64,000 bases of DNA, taken from the NCBI GenBank assembly GCA_951394045.1, contig OX595991.1, positions 2,852,001 to 2,916,000 on the forward strand, in the 5' to 3' direction. The notes below the pieces were generated by a model, which was not told the origin of the DNA, searched no databases, and saw only the letters and a list, made by a program, of their open reading frames with translations. The DNA comes from Nitzschia sp. DOCU1. Lineage: Eukaryota; Bacillariophyta; Bacillariophyceae; Bacillariales; Bacillariaceae. Position 1 is the first letter of the stretch. Each line of letters starts with the position of its first letter. The translations under genes were made by a program, and so were the position numbers. Of this stretch, positions 29,370-38,942 are shown piece after piece.

Positions 29370-30887
29370 ATGCCATTCGGAGAAGCTTCATCAGCTAGCT
29401 ACGGCACTCACGGCTCGTCAGGCAGCAGCCGCAAACAATCTCTCTCGGAGCAGCAACAGTCGCCGCCGCTACGAAATCGCCCACCCCGTGGAAGTACTAG
29501 TAGTCCGAGCGAAATTTTGTTTAGTCATCCCCACTCTTCCTTTGATGAGTTTCCCTATCCACCCTACAGCGAGTTGCCCTTTACGTCTCTGAAACGAAGA
29601 AAAACTCCAGGATCTCAATTTGTCAAGTGGGCCATGCGAGCTGTACTAGCAAGCCCGGTAATTGTCTTGGTGTTTTGGAGTATTGGAGCCATGATTTTCT
29701 CCAAGAATGTGAGTCATAAAGCTGTGAGAAATAACAACTCCAGTAACAAAATGAGTGCTCGCTTGATGCGACGCATGGCCGATGCGGGAATCGCACAAGG
29801 ACCCCCCATGATGCAGGCACCTGTCATGATGATGCAACAACAGCAACCATTATATGGCTGGGGTCAAACCAATAGCATGGGATATCAAATGCCACAACAA
29901 CAAATGCCCATGCAACAACAGCAGCAAATGCAAATGCCTCAAGGTTATGCAATGGCCCCGCCGCAACAGCAGATGCAACTCATGGGCGTTTCGGCGAGTG
30001 CCATTTCCGCGGCGGCTCATGGAAGTTCTCAATATGACATGAATCCCATGATGGCGACACAACAGCAGCAGCAACTGCAGATGGAGAATCCACCACTAGG
30101 TGCGGCTGAGGGAATGATTGTGCAACCGCAAGCACTTCAGGAAGCACAATTCCCTCCCCCTCCTCCCCTTCAACAGCAAATGGTATCGCCTCCAGTCGCT
30201 CAACAAGCTGAACCCGTCCCTGGACAAGCCATGCAAGCCGCCATGCCCCTCTCGGAGCAGCCCCTGGGCAAGTCGCAACCACAGGGTAGTGGAACGACTA
30301 TTTTGTATTATGATCCCAGGCAAACCCAGACGGGGCCCAATGGACAAATTCAACTTCCTGCGGTGGTGTATGATGCACAAGGCAATCCAATTGATTTAGC
30401 CAATCTAGCGGCACGAAGTCAGGCTCAAATTTTATTGGAAGCCCCCATGATGCAAGCGAGCAATGCCCGGGGTCTAGCGGAACAAGAAGGATTGCCCTTG
30501 CAACAGCAACAAGCGAGCCATCCCCGCGGTCTAATAGGAGAAGAGGCGTTGCCCCTGCAACAACAACCCGATATTTCTCCCGAACGTACATTGGTAGAGA
30601 TTGCCAAGGCCGAATTGAGTGCTCCTGACATTAAAAAGTGGGGCGAATCTACGACACAAGATCAGAATATTATTGTTAGTACGGTTGCTGTCATGGCCTT
30701 GCTGGTAGGAGCCTTGTCCGCGCGACGATTGCGAAGCCGAAGTGTCTTGAGTGCGTGTATTGAAAATGAATCTCTAGAGGATGATGTGGCCTATGATGCC
30801 GCCTATACTCTGGGGGGTCATGGATCAGCCTACAATACGTTTGGACGGGCAGGGTGGAAGGGGGATTTGGAAAAATTTGATGTGTAA
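29370..30887 (+). CDS. Gln/Met/Pro-rich membrane-anchored protein, unknown function
   Basis: 505 residues from the first in-frame ATG; the frame is open back to a TTG at 29289. A Ser/Gln/Pro-rich start leads to a membrane segment at about 90-110 (AVLASPVIVLVFWSIGAMIF). About 300 residues of low-complexity Gln, Met, Pro and Ala follow. Within them, GLAEQEGLPLQQQQASHPRG is part of a short repeat (xARGL-EQE-LPLQQQ, two to three copies near 365-400). A second membrane segment at about 432-451 (NIIVSTVAVMALLVGALSA) is followed by a basic stretch and an acidic tail. No family is recognised. The composition suggests a disordered loop between two membrane anchors. Confidence 0.65.
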   Translation: MPFGEASSASYGTHGSSGSSRKQSLSEQQQSPPLRNRPPRGSTSSPSEILFSHPHSSFDEFPYPPYSELPFTSLKRRKTPGSQFVKWAMRAVLASPVIVLVFWSIGAMIFSKNVSHKAVRNNNSSNKMSARLMRRMADAGIAQGPPMMQAPVMMMQQQQPLYGWGQTNSMGYQMPQQQMPMQQQQQMQMPQGYAMAPPQQQMQLMGVSASAISAAAHGSSQYDMNPMMATQQQQQLQMENPPLGAAEGMIVQPQALQEAQFPPPPPLQQQMVSPPVAQQAEPVPGQAMQAAMPLSEQPLGKSQPQGSGTTILYYDPRQTQTGPNGQIQLPAVVYDAQGNPIDLANLAARSQAQILLEAPMMQASNARGLAEQEGLPLQQQQASHPRGLIGEEALPLQQQPDISPERTLVEIAKAELSAPDIKKWGESTTQDQNIIVSTVAVMALLVGALSARRLRSRSVLSACIENESLEDDVAYDAAYTLGGHGSAYNTFGRAGWKGDLEKFDV

Positions 30888-31098
30888 ATCCTACTATAGA
30901 GACATAAGGAAATAGTCAGTGCTAGCACCAGCGTTTGTGATGGTCGATATCAAGGTATATATTCGAAGCTAGTATATGTACAGGTAGTATTTTTCTATTG
31001 TGTAGGTACCATTCATTCCATGGTTGCCAGTAGTGGCAAGAAATATGTTTGTTGTCGGGGTCCTCTAGAGAGGGAAGTCAAAGGCACCGACCCTCTCT

Positions 31099-33075
31099 CT
31101 AGAGAGGAAGGTCAAAGGCAACGACTTTGTCGGGCACGGTTCCAAGTTCAACAGCGGTAGGAAACCATTTCAACATTTCCTCCTCACTCCAAGCGCCGTA
31201 AGCAACCATGCGGAAGCAAGAAAAGGCCACGTAGTCAGGGTACTGACGGAACGCCTTGTCAGTCGAACAAAGACGCATGGCCGTATAGGCACGCAACTCT
31301 CCCTTTGTGGATCCTTCAAAAGTACCGCCTCCCTTGGCAAAGTAGAATATCATACGCAAAGCGGTAATCCATTTCAACCTGTCTTTGGGATGTCCTTCAA
31401 AAGCAATTTCCTGGCCTTCGGGAAACTCGGGAAAGAGGAATGGAAATGCTTGGATTTCAAACGTAGGATCGTTGAAAGTGATGGGAGTCAACTTCTCGGG
31501 ATCGTCGTCAAGGTTGAGGTATCCACCAATGCTTTCAGGTCCAAGAGTGAAATCAGGATTCATTTCAAGAATCACGCGTGAGTGACCCCGAGTTGTGCGC
31601 ACGCTGGTGTGTTCCGGCAACGACCCGCGACTCGTTCCAGCCGAGCGCAGCCACTCCTCGCACTCTCGCAAATGCATCTGGGGATCCATATGGAGAGCGC
31701 TGGCACAATCCAAGCACGCAGTGGCAGACTTCTTGTCTGTAGAGACGCCAACCAAAGTAGCCGCGGCCAGAGCCGAAGGATAAGACTGCCCTTTGACGAA
31801 CTTGTTATTTTTGGGACCTCCCATTCGACGACCAAAGGTGTTGCAGAAAGTGTATCTGTCCTCTGTCTCTTGTTCGGACTTCTTGAGCAGCAGCTTGGCA
31901 CAGCACCAGCACGCAAAGGCGACCTGTTCAGGATCAGGTTCTTGTCCCACGATGGGGCGATAGAGCCGAGAGGAGGAGGTCTCCACCTTAGGTTTCTCGT
32001 TGTTGGAGTTATGGCAATAGCAATCTTTGTCGGCGCAGGGGTCGCATCGAGGAAGAGGGATGGCATGGACATATTTGAGCGGGGCTCCAAGCTTCACAGC
32101 GGCAGGAGCATATTGCCACAAACTCTCCTCGTACCAACAACCATAAGCAACCAGGCGGAAGTAAGAAAAGGTCACGTAGTCAGGGTAGCGACGGAACGCA
32201 TTGTCGGTAGAACCGAGACGCATGGCCGTATAGTTAAGCAACTCTGTTCCAGTGGATTCTTGAAAAGTTGCACTCTTGTTCGGAAAGAAGTAAGGAAATG
32301 CCAGGAATTCAAAGTCAGGATCGTTGTAGGCGATAGGATGGAACTGACTGCCATTGTCGTCAGGCTTGATGTATCCACCAATACTGCTAGGTCCAAGAGA
32401 GAAATCAGGATTCATTTCAAGAATCACCATCGCCATGCATCGACGTGTGACCATGTTGATGTCCGGCAACAAGGGGATGCGATGCTTTCCAGTCGACAAC
32501 CATTCCTCGCACAAATGTAAATGCTTCTGGGGGTCCACTTGAAGAGCATGCGCACACGGTAAGCACGCAGTGGCAGACTTCTCGTCCGGGGAGACGCCAA
32601 CCATACTGGCCGATTCCAGAGCCGAAGGATAGGACTCCCCAGCGATGAACGTGTCATTCCTGGGGCCTCCCATGCGACGACCCAAAGTGTCGCAGTAAAC
32701 GTATCCTTCCTCTTCCGAGTCCTCGTAGATCTTTTTGAGCAGCAGCTTGGCACAGCACCAGCAAGCAAAATTGATCTGGTCCGGATCAGGTTCTTGCCCC
32801 ACCATGGGGCGATAGAGCTCAACTGAGCCCATCGCCCCACTAGGGCAAACAGGATTCGAAGGTTTCTTGCCCGAGTCAGGCGACCCAGCGCTCGGTGGCT
32901 TACAAACTTTCTTGTGGCATTTCCAGTGCTCCCGCTCACACTTGCGGGAGCAGTAGACAATCAACGCACAGCGTTTGCAACGACGGTGCTGGTTGGAAGA
33001 AGGCACGGTCTTCCCGCACTGGCCACAGCAACCGCCCAAACGGATGCTGTGAAGAGGAGTGGTTTTGAGGGACAT
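31099..33075 (-). CDS. MYND-finger protein with two Helitron-N-like repeats (MYND gene 1)
   Basis: 658 residues from ATG 33075, placed where all three paralogues have a Met before the finger. The MYND zinc finger spans 17-58 (C17-x2-C20, C33-x2-C36, C42-x3-C46, H54-x3-C58). Two copies of a region of about 250 residues follow. Each starts ELYRPMVGQEPDP or RLYRPIVGQEPDP with a CWCCAKLLLKK cysteine motif and contains GRRMGGP. Each ends in VILEMNPDF...GPxSIGGY and a block reading FPxxFP...YTAMRLxSTDxAFRxxPDYV. The last block resembles the Helitron_like_N signature (FP-x-LFP...RL-x-x-D-x-RF-x-x-D-P). A Cys-rich linker joins the copies. The second copy has an extra insertion and no own MYND finger. 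Function unknown; the Helitron link is an inference. Confidence 0.75.
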   Translation of the reverse strand: MSLKTTPLHSIRLGGCCGQCGKTVPSSNQHRRCKRCALIVYCSRKCEREHWKCHKKVCKPPSAGSPDSGKKPSNPVCPSGAMGSVELYRPMVGQEPDPDQINFACWCCAKLLLKKIYEDSEEEGYVYCDTLGRRMGGPRNDTFIAGESYPSALESASMVGVSPDEKSATACLPCAHALQVDPQKHLHLCEEWLSTGKHRIPLLPDINMVTRRCMAMVILEMNPDFSLGPSSIGGYIKPDDNGSQFHPIAYNDPDFEFLAFPYFFPNKSATFQESTGTELLNYTAMRLGSTDNAFRRYPDYVTFSYFRLVAYGCWYEESLWQYAPAAVKLGAPLKYVHAIPLPRCDPCADKDCYCHNSNNEKPKVETSSSRLYRPIVGQEPDPEQVAFACWCCAKLLLKKSEQETEDRYTFCNTFGRRMGGPKNNKFVKGQSYPSALAAATLVGVSTDKKSATACLDCASALHMDPQMHLRECEEWLRSAGTSRGSLPEHTSVRTTRGHSRVILEMNPDFTLGPESIGGYLNLDDDPEKLTPITFNDPTFEIQAFPFLFPEFPEGQEIAFEGHPKDRLKWITALRMIFYFAKGGGTFEGSTKGELRAYTAMRLCSTDKAFRQYPDYVAFSCFRMVAYGAWSEEEMLKWFPTAVELGTVPDKVVAFDLPL

Positions 33076-34033
33076 CTTGGTGGACAAGTAGGAGGAGGCA
33101 ACGGAAACAGAGAATTGTGGATGATGTTACCAATGACCGGCAAGAATGAACACAAATGAGAAAAAATCACTCCCACCGACAACCGAGGTTGAGAGCTTCT
33201 CACTTAGCTCTTGGATACTCGTGATTCGATTGTCGAAATCTCTGGAACCCGGGAATTCCAATGATTCAGTCGGCGTAGTCGGCGCCCGCCAAAACCGCCG
33301 CCGCGACACACATGCGTGATCATGAAAATCTTCGTTGAAAGATCCGAGCTACCTTTTTACCAAGCCAAGGTAAGCAAAAGGGGGGCAAAGTGCAACACAG
33401 TGCACCCTTCAGTCTTCATTGCTGCAAGAGCCTCCAGATTGGAGGTATGCCACAGTGGCCAAGCCTTGCATGTTGCATGGTCATCGTGTATATGACTGAT
33501 TTGTTCTTGTGAGTGCGGTGAGGTCCGAGTCCGTCGATCCTTCGTGCGTAATGATGACGTCCACAGCGCACTGGGAAATACAGGTCCTGCGGTCACTTTA
33601 GTCGATTAGTTGCGGTGTCGTCAACATACTATGATAGATAAGAGGATTACTACGATACTATAGTCAAGGCGACCACCAACGAACATATGGATTGTGTGTG
33701 TTGCATTTGTTCTACCCGTCAAGACTAGCCGAGTTTGTGAACTGCCGGTAATAGACAGCACTGTAACTCAACAAATGAAGTACTTTGGCGCGAAGAAGCG
33801 ATCATAGTTTGGTTCTCAGCCAGGGATAAAACTCCAACAAGCTTCTTGTCGAGGCGTCCAACACCATGGAAGGCTACAATTGTTACTGTTACTACAGTAT
33901 CATATAGATATCATTTATTGAGTGGGTATTCCATAATCTCCAGCTACGGCAAGTAATTCTGTTGGGATACCGGTAGAGAAGAGAGATGGTACAAACGACT
34001 TTTTTCGATGTTGGTTCCCACAAGCAATTCTTC
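33076..34033. repeat. Duplicated promoter/flank block, copy A
   Basis: Collinear with 35114-35970. Shared blocks include CCAATGACCGGCAAGAATGA, GTTGAAAGATCC, GCAAAGTGCAACACAGTGCA, GGCCAAGCCTTGCATGTTG, CGACCACCAACGAA and CGAGTTTGTGAACT. Duplication therefore took whole gene-plus-flank units. TGACGT occurs near 33545, and a TACCGGTA octamer at 33968-33975. Confidence 0.75.
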
Positions 34034-35113
34034 TCAGCAAGGAAAAGGGATGGCGCTGATACTTTCGACCGGACTTCCAATTTCAACAGCGGCAGGGAAC
34101 CATTTCATCTTGAATATCACCTCCCCATTCCAAACGCCAAACGCGACCATGCGGAAGAGAGAAAATGTCACGTAGTCAGGATCGCGACGGAAAGAAGGGT
34201 CGGTAGAACCGAGACGCATGCCCGTATAGGTCTCCAACTCTGCCTTGTTGGATCCTTCAAAACCGCGTCTACCGTTGGGAAAGAGGTGAGGAAATGCCAT
34301 GACTTCAAACGAAGGGTCATTGAAGGGGATGGGAGTAAACTGGCCGGGATTGTTGTTCTCCTTGTCGCCAGACTGCTTCATGTATCCACCAATACTGCTG
34401 GGTCCGAGGGAGAAATCAGGACTCATCTCGAGAATCACGAGTGAGATACGTCGAGCTTTGCGCAAACTGTGGTAGAGCTCCGGTACGACGAGGTTGAGGT
34501 CATTGCAGCAACTCGTTCCAGCCGAGTGCAACCACTCCTCGCACTCTCGCAAGTGCTTCTGGGCGTTCTCGTAGAGAGGGCTCACACAGTGCAAGCACGT
34601 AGAAGCAAACTTCTTGTCTGGAGAGACGCCAACCAAAGTAGCCGCTGCCAGAGCCGAAGGAAAAGACCTCCCATTGATGAACTTGTCATTTTTGGGACCT
34701 CCCATTCGACGACCAAAGGTGTGGCAGAAAATGTATTTGTCCTCTGTCTCTTGTTCGGTCTTCTTGAGCAGCAGCTTGGCACAGCACCAGCACGCAAAGG
34801 CGACCTGTTCAGGATCAGGTTCTTGTCCCACGATGGGGCGATAGAGCCGAGAGGAGACCACCACTTCACTGGGGCAAACAGGCTTCAAAGGTTCGCTCGA
34901 GACAGCAGTGACTGAGACAGGCGGCGCGTTGCTCGGTTTCTTGCACTGTTTCTTGTGGACTTTCCAGTGAGCCCGTTCACACTTGCGGGAGCAGTAGACA
35001 ATCAACTCACAGCCCTTGCAACGGCGGAGCTGGTCGGAAGGAGGCACGCGTCTCCCACACTGGCCACAACCACCGTTCAAACGGTTTTTATCGAGAGGAG
35101 TATGGAGAGACAT
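34034..35113 (-). CDS. MYND-finger protein with one Helitron-N-like region (MYND gene 2)
   Basis: 359 residues from ATG 35113. The open frame runs upstream to 35314 through a hydrophobic stretch, but homology sets the start at MSLHTPL, as in MYND gene 1. The MYND finger (CGQCG, CKGCELIVYCSRKCERAHW, HKKQC) comes first. The single repeat unit follows: RLYRPIVGQEPDPEQ, CWCCAKLLLKK, GRRMGGPKNDKF, VILEMSPDFSLGPSSIGGYM, then VMAFPHLFPNGRRGF and YTGMRLGSTDPSFRRDPDYV. The final block is the clearest of the three for the Helitron-N-like pattern. Only the initiator-side resemblance is present; no helicase or HUH tyrosine region is seen. Confidence 0.75.
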   Translation of the reverse strand: MSLHTPLDKNRLNGGCGQCGRRVPPSDQLRRCKGCELIVYCSRKCERAHWKVHKKQCKKPSNAPPVSVTAVSSEPLKPVCPSEVVVSSRLYRPIVGQEPDPEQVAFACWCCAKLLLKKTEQETEDKYIFCHTFGRRMGGPKNDKFINGRSFPSALAAATLVGVSPDKKFASTCLHCVSPLYENAQKHLRECEEWLHSAGTSCCNDLNLVVPELYHSLRKARRISLVILEMSPDFSLGPSSIGGYMKQSGDKENNNPGQFTPIPFNDPSFEVMAFPHLFPNGRRGFEGSNKAELETYTGMRLGSTDPSFRRDPDYVTFSLFRMVAFGVWNGEVIFKMKWFPAAVEIGSPVESISAIPFPC

Positions 35114-35970
35114 TGTAGTGAAGAGGAGTTGAAGGCAACCAAGGAAAAAAGAGAATTGTGGATGATGGTGGTGCGACCAATGACCGGCAAGAATGAAAAC
35201 AATGATGAAAATCACTCCCACCCACGAGGTTGAGAACTTCTCATTTGAATCTTGGATATTGCATACTCTCGTGATTGATTGTCGAATTACCGCGGGGTGG
35301 AATCTGGAATTCAAATAACGAGTCGTCGTAGTCGGCAGTGGCCAAACATTTTGATCGCGAAATTTTTCGTTGAAAGATCCCAGCTACCTTTTAACCAAGC
35401 CAAGCCAAGCCAAGCAAAATGTGGGCAAAGTGCAACACAGTGCACCCTTCACTTGTCATCACAGCTGCAAGCACCGCGAGATTGGAGGTATTGCACGTGG
35501 CCAAGCCTTGCATGTTGGGCGGTCATGGTGAAAATGACTGATATGTTGTTTCGGCCATGCTTCAATTGCTGTGTGCGCGTGCGGTGATTTGAGGTCCGTC
35601 GATCCGTTGTGCGTAATGGGATGACGTCCATTTTAATAAGAGAGTTGGTCACTTTAGTCGAATCAACACCATCATCAACAAGCAAGGAAGCAACAATTGG
35701 TGATGTCAACATACCTACCAGGTACAGTATAGATTTGAGGAATAGTCTAGGCGACCACCAACGAATATATGGATTGTGTCAATGCGACTGCATGCATTCG
35801 AGACTAGTCGAGTTTGTGAACTAGAGGAAATATACAGCACCTGCAATCATTACAATCAAGGAACGCTCAACTAATACTGTTACTAATGCTGTTGGATAGA
35901 TATAGTTTCTGGAGTTGATATCGCATCCATTGCTAGACATGAGAAGCGTTATCTTTGTTTGGATTAAAGG
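35114..35970. repeat. Duplicated promoter/flank block, copy B
   Basis: Partner of 33076-34033, with the same ordered blocks. It adds a short AAGCC microsatellite (about 35396-35415). TGACGTCC occurs at about 35621. Confidence 0.75.
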
Positions 35971-37017
35971 CTAGCAAGCAAGAGGGGTCGTCAAGGAAGC
36001 AAAAGAGAAGTAAACGTTTGATTTCGCATTGGTTCCCAACTCAATAGCCGCAGGAAGACTTTTGAACACCGCCTCCCGATCCCAAACGCCAAAGGCAACC
36101 AGGCGGAAGAGAGAAAAGGTCACGTAGTCATAGTCACGACGGAATGCATTGTCGGTCGAAGCGAGACGCATGTTCGTGTAGGCAAACAACTCTTCTTTAG
36201 TGGATCCTTCAAAACCACCATCCCCAAATGGAAACAGGTGAGGAAATGCCATGGCTTCAAGCGAAGGATGGTTGAACGGGATAGGAGGGAACTGGCGGGG
36301 ATTATTCCCAGACCTGGTGTATCCAGCAATACTGTTGGGTCCAAGAGAAAAATCGGGATTCATTTCGAGAATCACGAGTGCAACGCATCGAATTTCGGAC
36401 ATGTTGAGTTCCATCAAGGGGTTGTTGCGAGCCTTTCCAACCGATAGCCACTCCTCGCACTGTTGTAAATGCTTCTGGGGGTCCACTTGAAGAGCATGAG
36501 CACACTGTAAGCATGAAGTGGCGGACTTCTCGTCCGTGGAGACGCCAACCAACGTAGCCGATGCCAGAGCTGAAGGGTAGGATTCCCCTTCGATAAACTC
36601 GTCATTTTTGGGACCTCCTACTCGACGACCATAGGTCTCGCAGTAAAAGTATCGGTCCTTGGTCTCCTCGTCAGTCTTCTTGAGCAGCAGCTTGGCACAG
36701 CACCAGCACGCAAAGGCAACCTCGGCCGGATCAGGCTCTAGCCCCAGGACGGGGCGATAGAACGCCGAGGAGACTACCGCCCCACTGGGGCAACCAGGTT
36801 TTGGAGGCTCACTCGAGACAGACGGCGTAGTGCTCGGTTTGTTGCAAAGTTTCTTGTGCTGTTTCCAGTGATCCCGTTCACACTTGCGTGAGCAGTAGAC
36901 AATCACCTCACAGCGCTTGCAACGACGGAGCTCGTTCGAAGAAGGCACGGTCTTGCCACACTCGCCACAATCGCCTGGAAGATAAAACAGATTTGGTTGA
37001 GCTGGAAGAACGGTCAT
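35971..37017 (-). CDS. MYND-finger protein with one Helitron-N-like region (MYND gene 3)
   Basis: 348 residues from ATG 37017. The MYND finger (CGECGKTV, RRCKRCEVIVYCSRKCERDH, HKKLC) is followed by the same unit as in its paralogues: FYRPVLGLEPDPAE, CWCCAKLLLKK, GRRVGGPKNDEF, VILEMNPDFSLGPNSIAGY, AMAFPHLFPFGDGGF and YTNMRLASTDNAFRRDYDYV. It ends in a unique hydrophobic-aromatic tail (YFSFASLTTPLAC). The N-terminal 14 residues differ from the MSLxTP starts of the other two, so its 5' end may come from different DNA. It is the most diverged member. Confidence 0.75.
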   Translation of the reverse strand: MTVLPAQPNLFYLPGDCGECGKTVPSSNELRRCKRCEVIVYCSRKCERDHWKQHKKLCNKPSTTPSVSSEPPKPGCPSGAVVSSAFYRPVLGLEPDPAEVAFACWCCAKLLLKKTDEETKDRYFYCETYGRRVGGPKNDEFIEGESYPSALASATLVGVSTDEKSATSCLQCAHALQVDPQKHLQQCEEWLSVGKARNNPLMELNMSEIRCVALVILEMNPDFSLGPNSIAGYTRSGNNPRQFPPIPFNHPSLEAMAFPHLFPFGDGGFEGSTKEELFAYTNMRLASTDNAFRRDYDYVTFSLFRLVAFGVWDREAVFKSLPAAIELGTNAKSNVYFSFASLTTPLAC

Positions 37018-37398
37018 ATGGGGAGACTGTGTTGAGATTCCCAAATAAATGAGATCTTTACCAGGTATTTTTGTGAGATCGAGATGCGAAAGGGGGGAGG
37101 GTTTCTTCGAGTGCTCTCATCAAACGGCGGATAACGGTCTGCTATATTTGGCGATATCCGGCGATCGATGACGTCACATGCCAAAATGGAAGAGAACGGA
37201 CTCTCGAATGAATGTTCATTTATTCCACGGGGGTCGGGTCTATCTCCCACCGAGACGATCCGAAGGTCAGCAACGAAGATGATGATGATTCCTCTATTAC
37301 GATCACCATTTTATGGGTACACAGGGTTCTTCCACCCCGACTACGTCTTCCAAGTAGCAAGAGATGGATGTTAAAGGCGCATCGTAGACAAAAAGTGG
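37018..37398. promoter_or_regulatory. Divergent promoter with palindromic TGACGTCA
   Basis: 381 bases between MYND gene 3 (-) and the lipocalin-like gene (+). A perfect CRE palindrome TGACGTCA lies at 37169-37176. In diatoms this motif family is tied to CO2/cAMP and light control. Its use here is an inference. Confidence 0.35.
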
Positions 37399-38805
37399 AT
37401 GGGAACGGTGGCAAGAGCAAAGATGAAAGGCAGAGCCTTTCTCTACACAATCCTCGTGATTTTGTGTTGCCCTATGGTGACCCATGGATTTCAAGGGTGT
37501 GGATATAATGTACAGGGACGGCGACCATTGTGTTTTCATCCCCGCCCCGACAGGAATCTGGTGACACCTTGTCCAGCAGCCACCGTCCTCGCACTTTCAA
37601 GACGAAGCAACAATGAAATTGTTGAGACGAAAGAACCGACGCCGCTAAAGTTTGTGGCCGCCTTCTCTCGTGAAACTCTCGATAACAATGCATTCTACGC
37701 TTTGGTACTCGTGGCTTCCATCGCCATCCACTGGACGAATGGATGGAACCCTTTTCTACACAGCGTCGGGCAGTTGATTTCCAATGCGTCCAGTGAGGAA
37801 ACTTCGAGCGTCCTTACCTTTTGGCTCTTTGGGGTTTTAAGCCATGCCATTGTCAAACCAATATTTGGCATTTCTGAGGTCATGCATGCATCGCCAGGGC
37901 CTAGGCTTGGAGGTTTGGTACCTTTTTCCTTTCTAGTGGGTTGCAGTGCACTTGTCGGATCGTTTGTGGTGTCGGAGAAATTGCGCAAAGTTGTAAGCGT
38001 TGGTGTACTTGCTTCCTTGCTCAACTTTGTAGGAATGGGGCTCGATGGATCGAATGCAGCTCTCTTGGGAGCAGACTACAATATTCAGCTTGACGATCCC
38101 TACAAAACAGGGGATGGACAGATTCAAGTCGTCAAGGGATGCCCATCCCCCGAGGCGATTCGGTCGGTATCGGTTGACCCGTCGTTCGATTACCAAAAGT
38201 ACGCTGGTCGATGGTATTGGCAATCTGTCCACGATTGGACACAGTTCAGTGAAATGTATGATACTACATTGGATATTCAGCTGATCCAGGACCACGGCAC
38301 TTCAAAGCCAAATGGATACATCAACACGTTGACGCTCAAAGGGCCCTCCCCCGTCACTAGTCCGTTGTCGTGGGACAAGTCCCCACTAATGATTGGTGTC
38401 AGATATAGCTGGAGAGGAACCATAGACAACTCGGAGAAAGCCATTCCCGGTGTGTCACAAGAGGCGGGTTTTGGCGTCACATTTCCAAACTACATTGTCG
38501 ATGTTGTCGGCGGCGAGGATGGTCGTCCCTACCAGGAGTTGATACAGTTTCAGTGCATCGAAGCAGGAGGAGTGCGAGTCTACGAGGGGATTGATTTTAT
38601 GACTCGTACTCCCACAGTATCTGAAAGCTCCCTCGAGGCCATGCACCGTAGGGCCACCGCGGCCGGTCTCGATCCCTACGGTTCGTCAAAGGCACAAATG
38701 CATCGAATTGAGCGCGCTACTGAACCCGCACAACCCAATGAATGGCAGATGCTTTGGAAGAAGTTAGCGATTGAGCGCTATCTTGACCAATCATTAGGAC
38801 AATAG
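37399..38805 (+). CDS. Plastid-type membrane protein with C-terminal lipocalin-like domain
   Basis: 468 residues, ATG at 37399. The leader (RAFLYTILVILCCPMVTHGF) is a signal peptide followed by Gly-Phe, a diatom plastid-leader pattern, and the next 60 residues are Arg/Ser/Pro-rich like a transit peptide. Membrane segments are suggested at about 93-112, 135-155 and 175-220. From about 262 a soluble domain begins with FDYQKYAGRWYWQSVHDW, the G-x-W opening of a lipocalin. The Asp/Thr/Leu-rich beta pattern continues to about 420, and the tail is helical. Violaxanthin de-epoxidase-like and plastid lipocalins share this opening. A role binding a small hydrophobic molecule in the plastid is inference. 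Confidence 0.75.
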   Translation: MGTVARAKMKGRAFLYTILVILCCPMVTHGFQGCGYNVQGRRPLCFHPRPDRNLVTPCPAATVLALSRRSNNEIVETKEPTPLKFVAAFSRETLDNNAFYALVLVASIAIHWTNGWNPFLHSVGQLISNASSEETSSVLTFWLFGVLSHAIVKPIFGISEVMHASPGPRLGGLVPFSFLVGCSALVGSFVVSEKLRKVVSVGVLASLLNFVGMGLDGSNAALLGADYNIQLDDPYKTGDGQIQVVKGCPSPEAIRSVSVDPSFDYQKYAGRWYWQSVHDWTQFSEMYDTTLDIQLIQDHGTSKPNGYINTLTLKGPSPVTSPLSWDKSPLMIGVRYSWRGTIDNSEKAIPGVSQEAGFGVTFPNYIVDVVGGEDGRPYQELIQFQCIEAGGVRVYEGIDFMTRTPTVSESSLEAMHRRATAAGLDPYGSSKAQMHRIERATEPAQPNEWQMLWKKLAIERYLDQSLGQ

Positions 38806-38942
38806 TGGGAACATACGATCATTCGTGTCTACTACACTGTCCGCCGTTCGTCTCGCTCTACGATTTAAAGAAGGAAGCGTGACATTCAGAAGCTTACATT
38901 GGTTTTCTACTGTTGGTTATAATGGTGTACAACATGCTTTGT

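Noticed and set aside
31582..32520. 312-codon plus-strand open frame within MYND gene 1
   Set aside because: Antisense shadow; similar shadows occur opposite the same conserved blocks in MYND genes 2 and 3.
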